Source: Gp13-AA77 sp035946735 (GTDB lineage Bacteria; Acidobacteriota; Terriglobia; UBA7540). From it: DNA of 64,000 nt. The translations under genes and the position numbers were made by a program. The notes below the pieces were generated by a model. It saw only the letters and a program-made list of their open reading frames with translations, was not told the origin of the DNA and did no database searches. Where the stretch lies: contig DASYYZ010000089.1 in the NCBI GenBank assembly GCA_035946735.1, forward strand, positions 5,770 to 69,769, read 5' to 3'. Shown here piece by piece: positions 25,501-33,472 of this stretch; within the stretch, counting starts at the first letter, position 1; every line of letters starts with the position of its first letter.

Positions 25501-26819
25501 GCAAGGTGGTGCAGTTCCAGATGGGATTCCCTTCGCTGAGTTTGGGAGACTTTGTAACCCTGCATACCCTGCAGATCACGCAGGTGGGATCCGACTCTGA
25601 AGGTCTGATCACCGTAACCTGTTCGGACGTGCAACGCTTCATTCAAGGTCAACAGATCTGGTTGAACGGCGGCCCTCTGGAGTGGTCTCCGGGCCAGACG
25701 GCGGTGCAACCCGTGGGTGCCGCCGCCGGGACCAACGCCTTTGCGGTTTCGGACGTCAATCCTCGTTTCGTGCAAGGAAATCCGATTGACATTTTGCTGG
25801 TAGCTCTGCAGAACGAGCTTGGCGTCGGCCAGGACCCGTCTCTGCGAAGTTCAAACTATGTGCTCCAACAACTCGCTCCCGTGTATTCCGCCCAGCAGAG
25901 TTATGATCCGCTTCCGCCGCCGCCAGGCTGGGTGCTGTTCGCGCCGGGCAACGATTCGACGCTCATCAATCCCAACATTTATATTGACGTTGACCAGTTT
26001 CTCTCTCTGCGCGATTCGCAATTTTCCGGGGACTTTTTCGAGTTCTCGATCACGCGTCCCATCGATGGCAAGCAATTCCTGGAAGACCAGATTCTCAAGG
26101 TGCTGGGAATTAATCTGCTGGTCGGCGCCGACGGAAAACTGCGGCTGAAGCCAATGAAGCCGTTTCCTTACCAGACGCCCGTCTTCAATCTCACCGCGAG
26201 CAACGTTCTCGGCATTCCCCAGACCGAGCGCCAGCCGATTATCAACCTCGTGACCGTCGCGACGGACGTGCAAGATTCCGGAGTGTCGACTTCGGCGCGA
26301 GCATATCTCGGTCAGGGGACATACGAGCAACAGTCTTCCTTGCAGCGCTATCAGCAGGTCTATCAGCAGCAGGTTGAGGCCACGGGTCTGCGTACGAACT
26401 ATGGCGCTAACATGCGATCGCGCTCTCTGGCAGACCGCATCTTTCGACGTCACGCGTTTGCTCCCCCAGCGTATCGGTTGCAGGCACAGCTTGCCACTTT
26501 GGCGATCGAACTTGGCGATCTGGTTTCGCTGACGCATCCCCTACTGCCTGACTTCCAGACCGGCAAGCTCGGGGTGGTGAATATCGTCTGCGAGGTGATC
26601 GATCGCAAGCCGAACTACACGCAGGGTTGCGTCGAGTTCTCCTTGCTTGATACGCGTTTTCTGAATCAGTCTACCCCATACCTGATTGCGCCCGCCGCTG
26701 CCGGGATCGGTTCCTGGGTTACTGCCAGCGAGTCCGACAAGACTCAGTACATGTTCGTCTCACTGGCCTCGCAGGGCGGGGCCAATCCGGATGGAACGCC
26801 GGGGAACACGATCTTCTGA
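22533..26819 (+). CDS. Giant tail hub/central fibre protein with embedded glycosidase-like toroid
   Basis: 1428 aa, the largest gene of the cassette. Residues about 1-330 are of unknown type. From about 372 (IYDCALAILVYSASGNFRAA) and again from 576 (SFSYDVFYGAIDQAYIRTGAM) to about 925 (WFWLVAL) runs an alpha/alpha toroid like those of six-hairpin glycosidases and lyases. It is interrupted at about 413-575 by a jelly-roll, carbohydrate-binding-like domain (LENAEDGSVARW is typical). After about 950 the protein is a tail hub: short beta segments and, near the end, LAIELGDLVSLTHPLLPDF, typical of phage hub proteins of the GTA gp15 and siphovirus type. Probably a receptor-binding and polysaccharide-cutting tip. 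No cysteine protease or lysozyme motif is seen. Confidence 0.7.
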   Translation: MQTVQDYYPGSFYSDMQQTLTWLFARQSGQSGNWEANVGPTAFPVSSTPGSVLVPTSPALEEGGILSSEVLTNFSQTVFENITVVPPAGQPLDTSTGPDGFPVNYGVAGLPTGNLFVPAFQVTGPQIGAAYQSASSANPNGASICGVTYPVLPGMTIYGYVFNLLQAIAGYRVDIFSVSDAFYYQSSAPGMPPPASGPCAGQTPAPSQFQSLLVQQGVVGYWAAQVIGPGLVVAGLYPSTVPQPAPGASYRTLPAGWIAHSNTGIGPKLSQYFAQIYSKTDVEYLQEDQIPIVVQDPYHARAGSSVIPGQGEVTVHILYQDPVIGPTLVYTSLAGESAYSDLPLSFVVPPSDPLFVPDPTQTNVGALQNRSFIYDCALAILVYSASGNFRAAAKVISQINELLAQPGYLASAILENAEDGSVARWSAKGGTVANVAANSMSPQQPPYGTGNVIKLTASAANALFSFTGAGLPDLTDPQLSFQHYEGTGTFACDINVTTSAGNVIDVQVNSNTPAAASYVSGSRQITLPIGTGSSNWRVTLVDLGGLISSLTGDTLTSITGFQVTLGAAGMILYIDNLSLGGLQPLNSLSFSYDVFYGAIDQAYIRTGAMAWVCYAYCVYMALSLDYSAALNLQAMINFLLTLQSSANDLTNGLFFLGYGSYVDPGYQYIPGLQKPVSTEHQVDIYFAFMRAAAVLPVAATQLSKTGQITPSQAQSLQNTGTQVEAIAATVSANVLSNLYIPPSGNTPGHFAQGVTGSVLDTSEALDASGNWAALLADAAGRDDIALQCVEFFYGNFLVNNQTIQLSNATGSWNEAYQHATPFSGFRTYNDSPGGYSGSPSSVWQEGTWGTILALLRLYSIPGLAAYFQGLGTSIDNALTTLVTSQRTVRATTGDGSLIAYSSADRGLPWEFEVWPMFAPTAWFWLVALQPGLLLSVSNAASFLDTMQIPQGASQTANELEGASSIGAMTVKCIDPSGSLKQLAAQDALIGKVVQFQMGFPSLSLGDFVTLHTLQITQVGSDSEGLITVTCSDVQRFIQGQQIWLNGGPLEWSPGQTAVQPVGAAAGTNAFAVSDVNPRFVQGNPIDILLVALQNELGVGQDPSLRSSNYVLQQLAPVYSAQQSYDPLPPPPGWVLFAPGNDSTLINPNIYIDVDQFLSLRDSQFSGDFFEFSITRPIDGKQFLEDQILKVLGINLLVGADGKLRLKPMKPFPYQTPVFNLTASNVLGIPQTERQPIINLVTVATDVQDSGVSTSARAYLGQGTYEQQSSLQRYQQVYQQQVEATGLRTNYGANMRSRSLADRIFRRHAFAPPAYRLQAQLATLAIELGDLVSLTHPLLPDFQTGKLGVVNIVCEVIDRKPNYTQGCVEFSLLDTRFLNQSTPYLIAPAAAGIGSWVTASESDKTQYMFVSLASQGGANPDGTPGNTIF

Positions 26820-26916
26820 ATTTCGATCGTGGACTTTAGATTTACGATCGTGAAGTTTGCCAGTAATAAAATGAGAGCGAGAGCACTAGAAGACACTGTG
26901 ATGAGCAGCACAATCA

Positions 26917-26955
26917 GGATCGGTAATCGAAAATCGGCAATCGAAAATCCAAAAC
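26917..26955. repeat. Heptameric degenerate array
   Basis: ATCGGTA, ATCGAAA, ATCGGCA, ATCGAAA, ATCCAAA in perfect 7-bp phase, in the gap between the hub and the next gene. Confidence 0.85.
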
Positions 26956-26971
26956 ATGGAGCGCAGCGACG

Positions 26972-27454
26972 ATGAGCCAGCTTACAATGTCCGTTATTCC
27001 GGGCTTTTTTGACATCGCCGATTCGGCGCTTGCCGGGGGCCAGCCGCTCACAGACGATTCCATTCTAAAGATTTCCCACAACGCAAAGTTTGCGGTAGTG
27101 CGCAACGAGATCATTTATATGGGCTTCTATGCGTCGGGCAATACGGTGCCGACGCCGACGAGTCCGGTGGATGGGTACTCTTACCAGCGCAGTGAGTGTG
27201 CCTTCATTCCTATTTTCGCTTCCAGCCGGCAGCCGGCGGCCGGCTTTGTGCCGGGACAGGCCTCATTTCCGATCCTGGCGAACAACGATCTGGGAAGCGG
27301 GACTATCGTCGTTGTGCCTTACGAGCTTGACGTCAACGACTCCACGGGCTTGGTGACGTGCCAAGTCTACTTTTCGGGAAACGCGGCCCAGAACCAGGGA
27401 ACGGTGAAGGTCTACTGCATTGCGATGCGTTCGACTGTTAACGTCGCGAACTGA
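26972..27454 (+). CDS. Beta-rich tail-tip accessory protein
   Basis: 160 aa. Alternating strands (FAVVRNEIIYMGFY, GTIVVVPYELDVND, GTVKVYCIAMRS) suggest a beta sandwich. It lies between hub and fibre genes, so it is likely a fibre-attachment or tip protein. No family recognised. Confidence 0.55.
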   Translation: MSQLTMSVIPGFFDIADSALAGGQPLTDDSILKISHNAKFAVVRNEIIYMGFYASGNTVPTPTSPVDGYSYQRSECAFIPIFASSRQPAAGFVPGQASFPILANNDLGSGTIVVVPYELDVNDSTGLVTCQVYFSGNAAQNQGTVKVYCIAMRSTVNVAN

Positions 27455-27472
27455 CGGGGCGAGGAGAAGAGC

Positions 27473-28105
27473 ATGGCGGTTACACGTACGATCCTGCCGA
27501 GAAAGGGACTCGTCCAGCCGCAACACGGACTGACCGGCTATGAGGCAGATCAGGACGCAAATTGGGCCCTGCTGGATGCGAATGTCGCATTCGTCTCAGA
27601 CCTGCAGTTTTCGGATCTGGGCATGGACGGCGTGGTGAGTGGCTTTCGACTCAGCGCCGCGTCAACCCTGACGCCAAGCCTCACCCCGGGCGTCCTTTAT
27701 GCTCAAGGGAAGCGCTACGCGCCGGTTGTAGCGCCGAGCCTCCCCGCGGCGCCGGCAAGCACGACGTCTTACCTTTTCTATAACGCGATCTCGGGTTTCT
27801 ACTATCAAGCCGGACCCGCGGGCGCGGCCGGCGGCGATGCTCTGATAGGAAAGGCGGTCACCAATGCGAGTGCCATTACGCAGGCGATCGGATCGACACC
27901 TATCTTCGGATACGTGAATGTGAGCGCGGCCGGGGTCGGCGATTTCAGCGTCCCTCATCTGCTGGGCCGCAAGCCCTTAGGCGCAGTGATCCTGATGACT
28001 TCGAACGGAACGCTCTGGTTTCAGCCCTCCGTTCTTTTCGACGCCACGAACCTGTATTTTGCGGGTTCCGGCGCAGGCGTCACAGCTGCCGTTCAGGTGT
28101 GGTGA
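27473..28105 (+). CDS. Putative tail fibre protein
   Basis: 210 aa with GAGGAGAAGAG before the ATG. The N-terminus (LVQPQHGLTGYEADQDANWALLDANV) is a typical attachment motif of phage fibre proteins that repeat 'tvNw..id.n' elements. The rest is beta-rich and ends in a small globular tip. It is the last convincing structural gene of the cassette and probably determines adsorption. Confidence 0.6.
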   Translation: MAVTRTILPRKGLVQPQHGLTGYEADQDANWALLDANVAFVSDLQFSDLGMDGVVSGFRLSAASTLTPSLTPGVLYAQGKRYAPVVAPSLPAAPASTTSYLFYNAISGFYYQAGPAGAAGGDALIGKAVTNASAITQAIGSTPIFGYVNVSAAGVGDFSVPHLLGRKPLGAVILMTSNGTLWFQPSVLFDATNLYFAGSGAGVTAAVQVW

Positions 28106-28143
28106 GCCCTCGGGAGGTCGTCATGGTAGGACCTGGTTTGGCA

Positions 28144-28392
28144 ATGAAACAAGATCGTCCGGGGTGGACCATGAATAGGAAGCGTGAACGGCTTGATATC
28201 TCGGTCTGCGGCCGGTTGCCGCTTGCGCGGTTTCGCACGCTGGAGGCCTGGTGTGGCCATAGCTTGAGAAAGCGAGCCGAACTGGTGGGCATCGTGCTCG
28301 ACAGGGTGCTCGAGATCTACGAAGAGGAAGCGACCGCCGACGAGCCACTGGAGTTCTTCGTACGCAAGCTTCATCTCGGGCGGGATCTGTGA
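28144..28392 (+). CDS. Small hypothetical protein at the cassette's end
   Basis: 82 aa from ATG 28144 (alternatives at 28099 and 28171). Basic N-terminus, then a helical segment (LRKRAELVGIVLDRVLEIYEEE). It might be a small DNA-binding or regulatory protein; nothing diagnostic. It marks the right edge of same-strand, tightly spaced genes. Confidence 0.4.
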   Translation: MKQDRPGWTMNRKRERLDISVCGRLPLARFRTLEAWCGHSLRKRAELVGIVLDRVLEIYEEEATADEPLEFFVRKLHLGRDL

Positions 28393-28497
28393 ACATTGTC
28401 TTTCTTGTCTTAAACGTCTTAAACGTCTGAGACGTTCACGATGTCTGGAGCAATCGTAACAAACTATATGATCATAACATGAATAACATCTTATACT

Positions 28498-28526
28498 TTG
28501 ACATAATCTAGTCTATGGGGTACGGT
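28498..28526 (+). promoter_or_regulatory. Candidate sigma-70 promoter
   Basis: TTGACA at 28498-28503, then 17 bp, then TACGGT at 28521-28526 (three of six matches to the -10 consensus). The flanks are AT-rich. It would drive the gene at 28644. Another -10-like box, TATACT, overlaps at 28492-28497. The inverted repeat AACGTC/GACGTT at about 28422-28436 lies just upstream. Confidence 0.3.
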
Positions 28527-28643
28527 CACTTCGAACGCTGATGCGTCGCGTTTGGAAGGGGCTGATCTCCAATGACACCGTGGCCATACTAGTGAACCGT
28601 GGAGCCAGGGACCAACGAGACCTAAAGAGGAGATGCTAGAGCC

Positions 28644-29195
28644 ATGAAGACGATAGCGTTCTGGACGCTTGACGCGACTGTTCTGTTTGCTCTTTCACTG
28701 GTTTATCTGCATCAAGGCTACCAGCGCAAGAACCCGCTATTTGCCGTATGGTTGTTCAATGGGGTGCTAATGCAGCTTATCGGAGCCTGGTCCCTGGCAG
28801 CTGGGCGCCCTCCCTGGGTTAACAGGGTGCGCCTGGTGGATGATTTGATCGTCTATGTTCTAACTGTGGGCGTCTTACTTTTTGCGGCCGTACGGCGCGA
28901 CTGTCAGGTCAATCGCACCCTGCTCTGGGGAGTGGGAGCCATGCTGGTGTTGAATCTTTTTTCGAGATTTATGGGCGTTCGGCTGGAGCACTCTTTGCAG
29001 GTGTGGTTGCGCAACATTGCGTTTTTCGGGCCCGCGATTTTTCTGCTGATCGCCCTGTCGGGCATTCGTTTCGACCTGATGCCGCTCTGGGTCAGCGCGA
29101 GATTCCGAATGCTTGGTGACCGCTGGGTGGAAGGGCCGGCCCTCGCCGCGGTCGGAATCTTCGAATCCTGGCGCAGCCGCAGGCAGTCCCGTTGA
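28644..29195 (+). CDS. Multi-pass membrane protein of unknown function
   Basis: 183 aa with AGAGGAGATG before the ATG. About five hydrophobic helices, separated by short loops with basic residues on alternate sides. Similar small integral membrane proteins are common in acidobacterial genomes without an assigned role. The gene has its own upstream AT-rich region and is not part of the phage cassette by style. Confidence 0.65.
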   Translation: MKTIAFWTLDATVLFALSLVYLHQGYQRKNPLFAVWLFNGVLMQLIGAWSLAAGRPPWVNRVRLVDDLIVYVLTVGVLLFAAVRRDCQVNRTLLWGVGAMLVLNLFSRFMGVRLEHSLQVWLRNIAFFGPAIFLLIALSGIRFDLMPLWVSARFRMLGDRWVEGPALAAVGIFESWRSRRQSR

Positions 29196-29295
29196 GATTG
29201 CGGCGCCGCGATGTGGCTAGTGGGAACGGCGCATTTCGTCGTTTACGAGATTCCTCGTGGGTACCGGCCATAAGACCGCTATCAAAGCCGGACGA

Positions 29296-30183
29296 TCAGC
29301 GGTTGGCCTCGTCCAGCGCACAACGAGCGCCGACGAAGCTGTACCTGAGTTTTGGATCGATGCCGTAGCGGAAAGAGACCCGAACGTATTGTTGATCGCC
29401 CATGTACGATCCGCCACGAAGCAGGCGCATCGAGCCGCTTGGGGGACCCGCAGGATCGGCACCGGGGCTATGCGAATAGTAGAAGACGTCAAACCAGTCG
29501 TTCACCCACTCCCAAACGTTCCCCAGAGTATCAAAGAGACCGAACGCGTTGGCGCGCTTCCCGGCTACCGGATGGGCCCGATCGCCGTTGGCAATCAACC
29601 GCTTGTAGTAATGCTCCTGGTCCTGATTGAGCCGCTGCTGATATGTCTGTTGTTCCTGATCCCAAAGTCCGTCGGCATTCAGGCGATGCTGGCCGCTGTT
29701 ATCCGCGTACCAGCCCACCTCGTCGAGCGGCCCATAGCGGGCGTTGCCGTTTCCGCCCCGCGCTGCGTATTCCCACTCCGCTTCGGTCGATAGCCGGCCT
29801 CCTGCCCACCGGCAGTAGGCTTGCGCGTCCTTCCATGTGAGGTTGACCATCGGCAGGCCATCGTCCTGTTCCCAACCGCGGTTGAATCCCGGCGCCGGCG
29901 GCATGTCTTGACTCGTCCTTCTTGCGAAACGCTTGTAGGCCTGAACCGTCACTTCGGTTTGCCCCATCCAGAAGCCTTTGCTGATCGTAACCTGGTGCAG
30001 CGGCTTCTCATCGGCGTCGCATTCCCTGTCTCCCGTCGAGCAGCCCATTTGGAACGCTCGTGGCGGGATCCAAGAGTACTTTAGCCCGTCTCGAGAGTTC
30101 TTCTTCACCGCCCCCGGACGTGCAGGAACTTCCTTTTGGGAACTCTTCCGAATGGACCCAAGCTTGGTCCCCCGGGAACGCAT
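29296..30183 (-). CDS. SUMF1/formylglycine-generating-enzyme-like protein, N-terminus frameshifted
   Basis: 295 aa. Hallmarks of the SUMF1/EgtB fold: WIPPRAFQMGCSTGD, DEKPLHQVTISKGFWMGQTEVTVQAY, PMVNLTWKDAQAYCRWAGGRLSTEAEWEYAARGG, NVWEWVNDWFD, RLLRGGSYMG and FRYGIDP. The active-site cysteine pair of true formylglycine-generating enzymes is not evident, so it is probably a non-catalytic or different-function member. A secretion signal (LAPFLPALVVMLL, ending PASG) is encoded at 30184-30289 but in another frame. The two frames could be joined by one indel near 30111-30120, so the gene may be disrupted or mis-sequenced. Confidence 0.8.
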   Translation of the reverse strand: MRSRGTKLGSIRKSSQKEVPARPGAVKKNSRDGLKYSWIPPRAFQMGCSTGDRECDADEKPLHQVTISKGFWMGQTEVTVQAYKRFARRTSQDMPPAPGFNRGWEQDDGLPMVNLTWKDAQAYCRWAGGRLSTEAEWEYAARGGNGNARYGPLDEVGWYADNSGQHRLNADGLWDQEQQTYQQRLNQDQEHYYKRLIANGDRAHPVAGKRANAFGLFDTLGNVWEWVNDWFDVFYYSHSPGADPAGPPSGSMRLLRGGSYMGDQQYVRVSFRYGIDPKLRYSFVGARCALDEANR

Positions 30184-30397
30184 CCAGCCAGGCGCCTGAG
30201 GCCGGTGCAGGTGACAACAGCATCACGACAAGCGCAGGCAAGAATGGAGCGAGTGGTCTAACACTCGAATTCCTGGTCGCGAGCGACACACAAACAGGGT
30301 TTCGCGGCAGGGACTTGTTCTGAGGTCACCGCCGCGCGAGCGGGAGATGCTCTGGAAAGGCACGTCCTTGTGGCAAGCCGGAGGTGTCACCTGACAA

Positions 30398-30697
30398 TCA
30401 GCGCGCGCTGACAGACGTTACGGTGATGGCGTCCGCGCCGCTCAACGTGCCGGTTACCTTCACGCGTTTGCCGCCCAGCCCCTTGAACTTGTCCTCTGCG
30501 TCCAGGCTGTAGGCCTTGCCCTTAGAGACGAGCACGTACTTGGCGCCGGCAGCGACGCACTTTTCGATGCAAGCCGTGTCATGCTTCGTGGCGTCGCACT
30601 TGTCATCACTGACGGTACCGGTCCACGTCTGGGCGGCCCAAGCCAGGCATCCGAACGCGAGAGCGGCGAGCATCGTCATTGCCAGTCTCTTAATCAT
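30398..30697 (-). CDS. Small secreted OB-fold-like protein
   Basis: 99 aa from ATG 30697, chosen because GGAGG precedes it (the upstream in-frame start would overlap the peroxiredoxin gene). A signal peptide (MIKRLAMTMLAALAFGCLAWA) is followed by WTGTVSDDKCDATKHDTACIEKC and VKVTGTLSGADAITVTSVS. This short, DUF5818-like module is frequent in Acidobacteriota and has no known function. Cysteines in the pattern C..C..C suggest disulphides. It lies 26 bp downstream of the peroxiredoxin gene and probably shares its transcript. Confidence 0.75.
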   Translation of the reverse strand: MIKRLAMTMLAALAFGCLAWAAQTWTGTVSDDKCDATKHDTACIEKCVAAGAKYVLVSKGKAYSLDAEDKFKGLGGKRVKVTGTLSGADAITVTSVSAR

Positions 30698-30723
30698 TGC
30701 TCCTCCGCATTGCCGCGAAATCG

Positions 30724-31185
30724 TCATCTCTTCTTCACCGCTTCCAGCACCTGCTGGGTGTGACCGTCCACCTTGACCCTGGGAAAGACGTGAGTGATTT
30801 TCCCTTCAGGTCCGATGATGTAAGTGGTGCGGACGATGCCCATCGACTTTTTGCCGTACATGTTCTTTTCCTGCCACACGCCGTAAGCCTCAAGCATCTT
30901 GTGGTCGGGATCAGAGAGCAGCGGGAAGTTCAGTTGATACTTGTCGCGGAACTTCCGCAAGGCTTCGGGCGGGTCGGCGCTGACTCCGACCACGTTCGTC
31001 TTCGCTTTGGTTAATTCCTTCGAGGCATCCCGAAACTGATTCGCCTCGACGGTGCAGCCCGGCGTATCTGCCTTGGGATAGAAGTAGAGCACGAGGTTCT
31101 GACCGCGAAAATCCTTGAGGCTGGCTTTCTTTCCGGAGTCGGAAACGAGGGAAAAATCGGGGGCCTTATCACCGATATTCAACAT
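30724..31185 (-). CDS. bcp: Thiol peroxidase, Bcp/PrxQ family
   Basis: 153 aa, complete. It reduces peroxides with electrons from thioredoxin. The peroxidatic cysteine lies in YPKADTPGCTVEANQF (PxxxTxxC). The resolving cysteine that many Bcp proteins carry five residues later is replaced by Asn, so it belongs to the 1-Cys-type PrxQ group or uses another partner. Cytoplasmic by sequence. Followed by the small secreted protein gene. Confidence 0.92.
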   Translation of the reverse strand: MLNIGDKAPDFSLVSDSGKKASLKDFRGQNLVLYFYPKADTPGCTVEANQFRDASKELTKAKTNVVGVSADPPEALRKFRDKYQLNFPLLSDPDHKMLEAYGVWQEKNMYGKKSMGIVRTTYIIGPEGKITHVFPRVKVDGHTQQVLEAVKKR

Positions 31186-31375
31186 TGTTGGGCTCTCCTG
31201 TCAATTTCCAAGCGAGACAATCAACGATCGTCATATAAGTCCTCGCGTTTCCATGTCCGCCTGCCTGGAATGGGTGTCCCTCGCGAATCAGTGCATCTAT
31301 GAAGACCTTCCCCTCTTTCCCGCTCTGACTCACCCCGCGTCCGAATGATATTATGCATCGCAGCCAAGGGCAGGC

Positions 31376-32854
31376 TCAAGCAGCGCCCAGCTCGCGCTTC
31401 AGAGCCTCCTGCACCGCCTGGGCATTGGCCTGGCCCCGCGTCGCCTTCATCACCTGGCCCACAAACCAACCCAGAGTGGCGGTCTTGCCGCTGCGATACT
31501 GCTCCACTTGCTTGGGATTAGCTGTCATAATCTCGCGCGCCACGCGTGCAATCTGTTCCGCATCGCTGATCTGCGCGAGACCCTTCTCCGCCACGATCTC
31601 TGCTGCCGTCTTCCCGGTACCGAACATCTCCGCCAGAATTTCCTTGCCCATCTTGCCCGTGGCCGCGCCAGCGCGCACCAGCTTGACGAGCTCGGCCAGA
31701 TTGGGCGCCGGAATGGGGCAATCTTCAATCTCCTTTTGATTCTCCTGCAACAGAAAGGTGAGATCGTTCAGGATCCAGTTGGCTGCAACCTTCGGTTCAC
31801 CCGACAGCCGCGCCACTTCCTCGAAGTAATCCGCCAGAGCGCGCGAAAGGATCAGCAACGCCGCGTCCTGCCGGGGCAGGCCGTACTGAGACTGGAACCG
31901 ATCCTCCTTTGCCTGCGGCAGCTCCGGCAGCGAACGGCGCGCCTCCTCGAGCCACGCCTCGCTGATGACAAGCGGCGGCAGATCAGGCTCGGGAAAGTAG
32001 CGATAATCGTGAGCGAATTCCTTCGTGCGCATGCCGTAAGTGCGCTGACCGCGGCTGTCCCAAAGTCGCGTTTCCTGCGTCACCCTGCCGCCGCCCTCCA
32101 GGACCTCAATCTGCCGGTCGATTTCGTAAGCGAGCGCTTTCTGGATAAACCGAAAAGAGTTTACGTTCTTCACCTCGGTCTTGGTTCCGAACTTCTCCGC
32201 GCCCCGCAGGCGCACGCTCACGTTGGCGTCGCAACGCAGGCTGCCTTCCTCCATGTTGCAGTCGGAGACTTCGAGGTAAAGCATCATGGTCTTGAGCCGC
32301 GTCAGATAGTCATAGGCCTCTTCGGGATTGCGCAGATCGGGTTCGCTGACGATCTCGATGAGCGGCACGCCGGAGCGGTTAAGGTCGATGTAGGACATGT
32401 GGTTCGAGTCCGGAAAGCCTTCGTGCAGCGACTTGCCGGCGTCCTCTTCGAGATGGACGCGCGTGATGCCGATCGTCCGGCGGACGTTATCGATCTCGAT
32501 GTCGAGTGAGCCGTGCTCCGCCAGAGGTTGATCGAATTGCGAGATCTGGTACCCCTTGGGCAAGTCCGGGTAGAAGTAGTTCTTGCGCGCGAATTGTGAA
32601 AAAAGATTGACGTGGCAATCGAGGCCCAGCGCGGCCTTCAGCGCCATCGTGACGGCGTCGCGATTGAGCACCGGCAGCGCGCCGGGCAAGCCGAGGCACA
32701 CCGGACAGGTGTTCGAATTGGGCGGATCGCCAAAATGCGTCGAGCACCGGCAGAAGATCTTGGATCGGGTTTGAAGCTGGACGTGGACCTCGAGTCCGAT
32801 CACGGGTTCATACCGGGCCCGCACTTCTGGCGCCACGAGCAATTGTGTGGACAT
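31376..32854 (-). CDS. gatB: Aspartyl/glutamyl-tRNA(Asn/Gln) amidotransferase subunit B
   Basis: 492 aa, normal length, AGGAG before the ATG. GatB phosphorylates and amidates mischarged Glu-tRNA(Gln)/Asp-tRNA(Asn) with GatA and GatC. Motifs: YEPVIGLEVHVQLQT, CPVCLGLPGALPVLN, RKNYFYPDLPKGYQISQ, DAGKSLHE, DLNRSGVPLIEIVSEPD, RCDANVS and TEVKNVNSFRFI. The C-terminal YqeY/GatB domain (about 340-490) ends in LKRELG. gatA and gatC are not in the window. Confidence 0.97.
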   Translation of the reverse strand: MSTQLLVAPEVRARYEPVIGLEVHVQLQTRSKIFCRCSTHFGDPPNSNTCPVCLGLPGALPVLNRDAVTMALKAALGLDCHVNLFSQFARKNYFYPDLPKGYQISQFDQPLAEHGSLDIEIDNVRRTIGITRVHLEEDAGKSLHEGFPDSNHMSYIDLNRSGVPLIEIVSEPDLRNPEEAYDYLTRLKTMMLYLEVSDCNMEEGSLRCDANVSVRLRGAEKFGTKTEVKNVNSFRFIQKALAYEIDRQIEVLEGGGRVTQETRLWDSRGQRTYGMRTKEFAHDYRYFPEPDLPPLVISEAWLEEARRSLPELPQAKEDRFQSQYGLPRQDAALLILSRALADYFEEVARLSGEPKVAANWILNDLTFLLQENQKEIEDCPIPAPNLAELVKLVRAGAATGKMGKEILAEMFGTGKTAAEIVAEKGLAQISDAEQIARVAREIMTANPKQVEQYRSGKTATLGWFVGQVMKATRGQANAQAVQEALKRELGAA

Positions 32855-32891
32855 TCTTGAGAGCTCCTCGTAGTCCGTCCGTCCCGAAATC

Positions 32892-33137
32892 TCAGTCAGC
32901 GCCGCGGATCGTGTGAGTTCTTGCCAGCCCGCTCAGACGCCAGCGGCGAACTGCCACACCGGACCACACAGCTTCCACGAGACCAAACGGCCAGGCGCCC
33001 TGCAGAAACCCGTACACCGATCCCAGCGCACAGGCGACGGCAAAGCCCAGTACGAACCAGTGGCTGCGACGCTCGCACGCATAGCAGACCAGCATGGCCG
33101 TAACCGCGAACAAGCCGAAGAGGGAAAGCCCGTTCAT
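32892..33137 (-). CDS. Small two- or three-helix membrane protein
   Basis: 81 aa. Hydrophobic helices separated by short loops (SLFGLFAVTAMLVCYACE, ending with FGLVEAVWSGVAVRRWR). Near-identical short proteins of this type recur in soil bacteria without known function. It is divergent from the MFS-side genes and just upstream of gatB's start on the same strand. Confidence 0.6.
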   Translation of the reverse strand: MNGLSLFGLFAVTAMLVCYACERRSHWFVLGFAVACALGSVYGFLQGAWPFGLVEAVWSGVAVRRWRLSGLARTHTIRGAD

Positions 33138-33472
33138 GCCGTCATACCGCGCACCCCGAGAGTGAGCGGGAACCTATCTATTATAATCGAGGCTTCGCGC
33201 CGCGGATGGCGTTGACCGCACTTGAAGGTGGTTCCCGAGACTCAGCTCAAGCCCGCCTCTTTCGAGGCCTTTGCGCCGCACCGGCAGCCGGCAGGCGTTG
33301 ACAGCAGACGGAAGACGGCAGACAGTAGACGGCGGGCGGAGACGGCACACAAGTGGCGACTCACTGGCAGATTGACGGCCATCGGGAGTGCCCGTTACCA
33401 GGGGACGGTCTCTGACCGCCGGGACAACAAGAACCCGGGAAAAGGAACAATTGAAAACTGGCAAAGGATAAC
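33138..33472. other. Spacer with heptameric array
   Basis: No supportable gene. The most regular part is 33301-33350 with GCAGACG, GAAGACG, GCAGACA, GTAGACG, GCGGGCG in 7-bp phase, so the repeat family extends outside the phage cassette. Confidence 0.7.

Noticed and set aside
28408..28436. Tandem 9-bp TCTTAAACG-type repeat as a regulatory array
   Set aside because: Only two or three copies; the nearby palindrome is too short to claim function.
5231..28643. Phage attachment sites or Mu-type ends around the cassette
   Set aside because: No direct repeat, tRNA edge or convincing TG/CA inverted ends could be found by eye.
31508..32509. 333-codon open frame opposite gatB
   Set aside because: Shadow of a well-supported gene.
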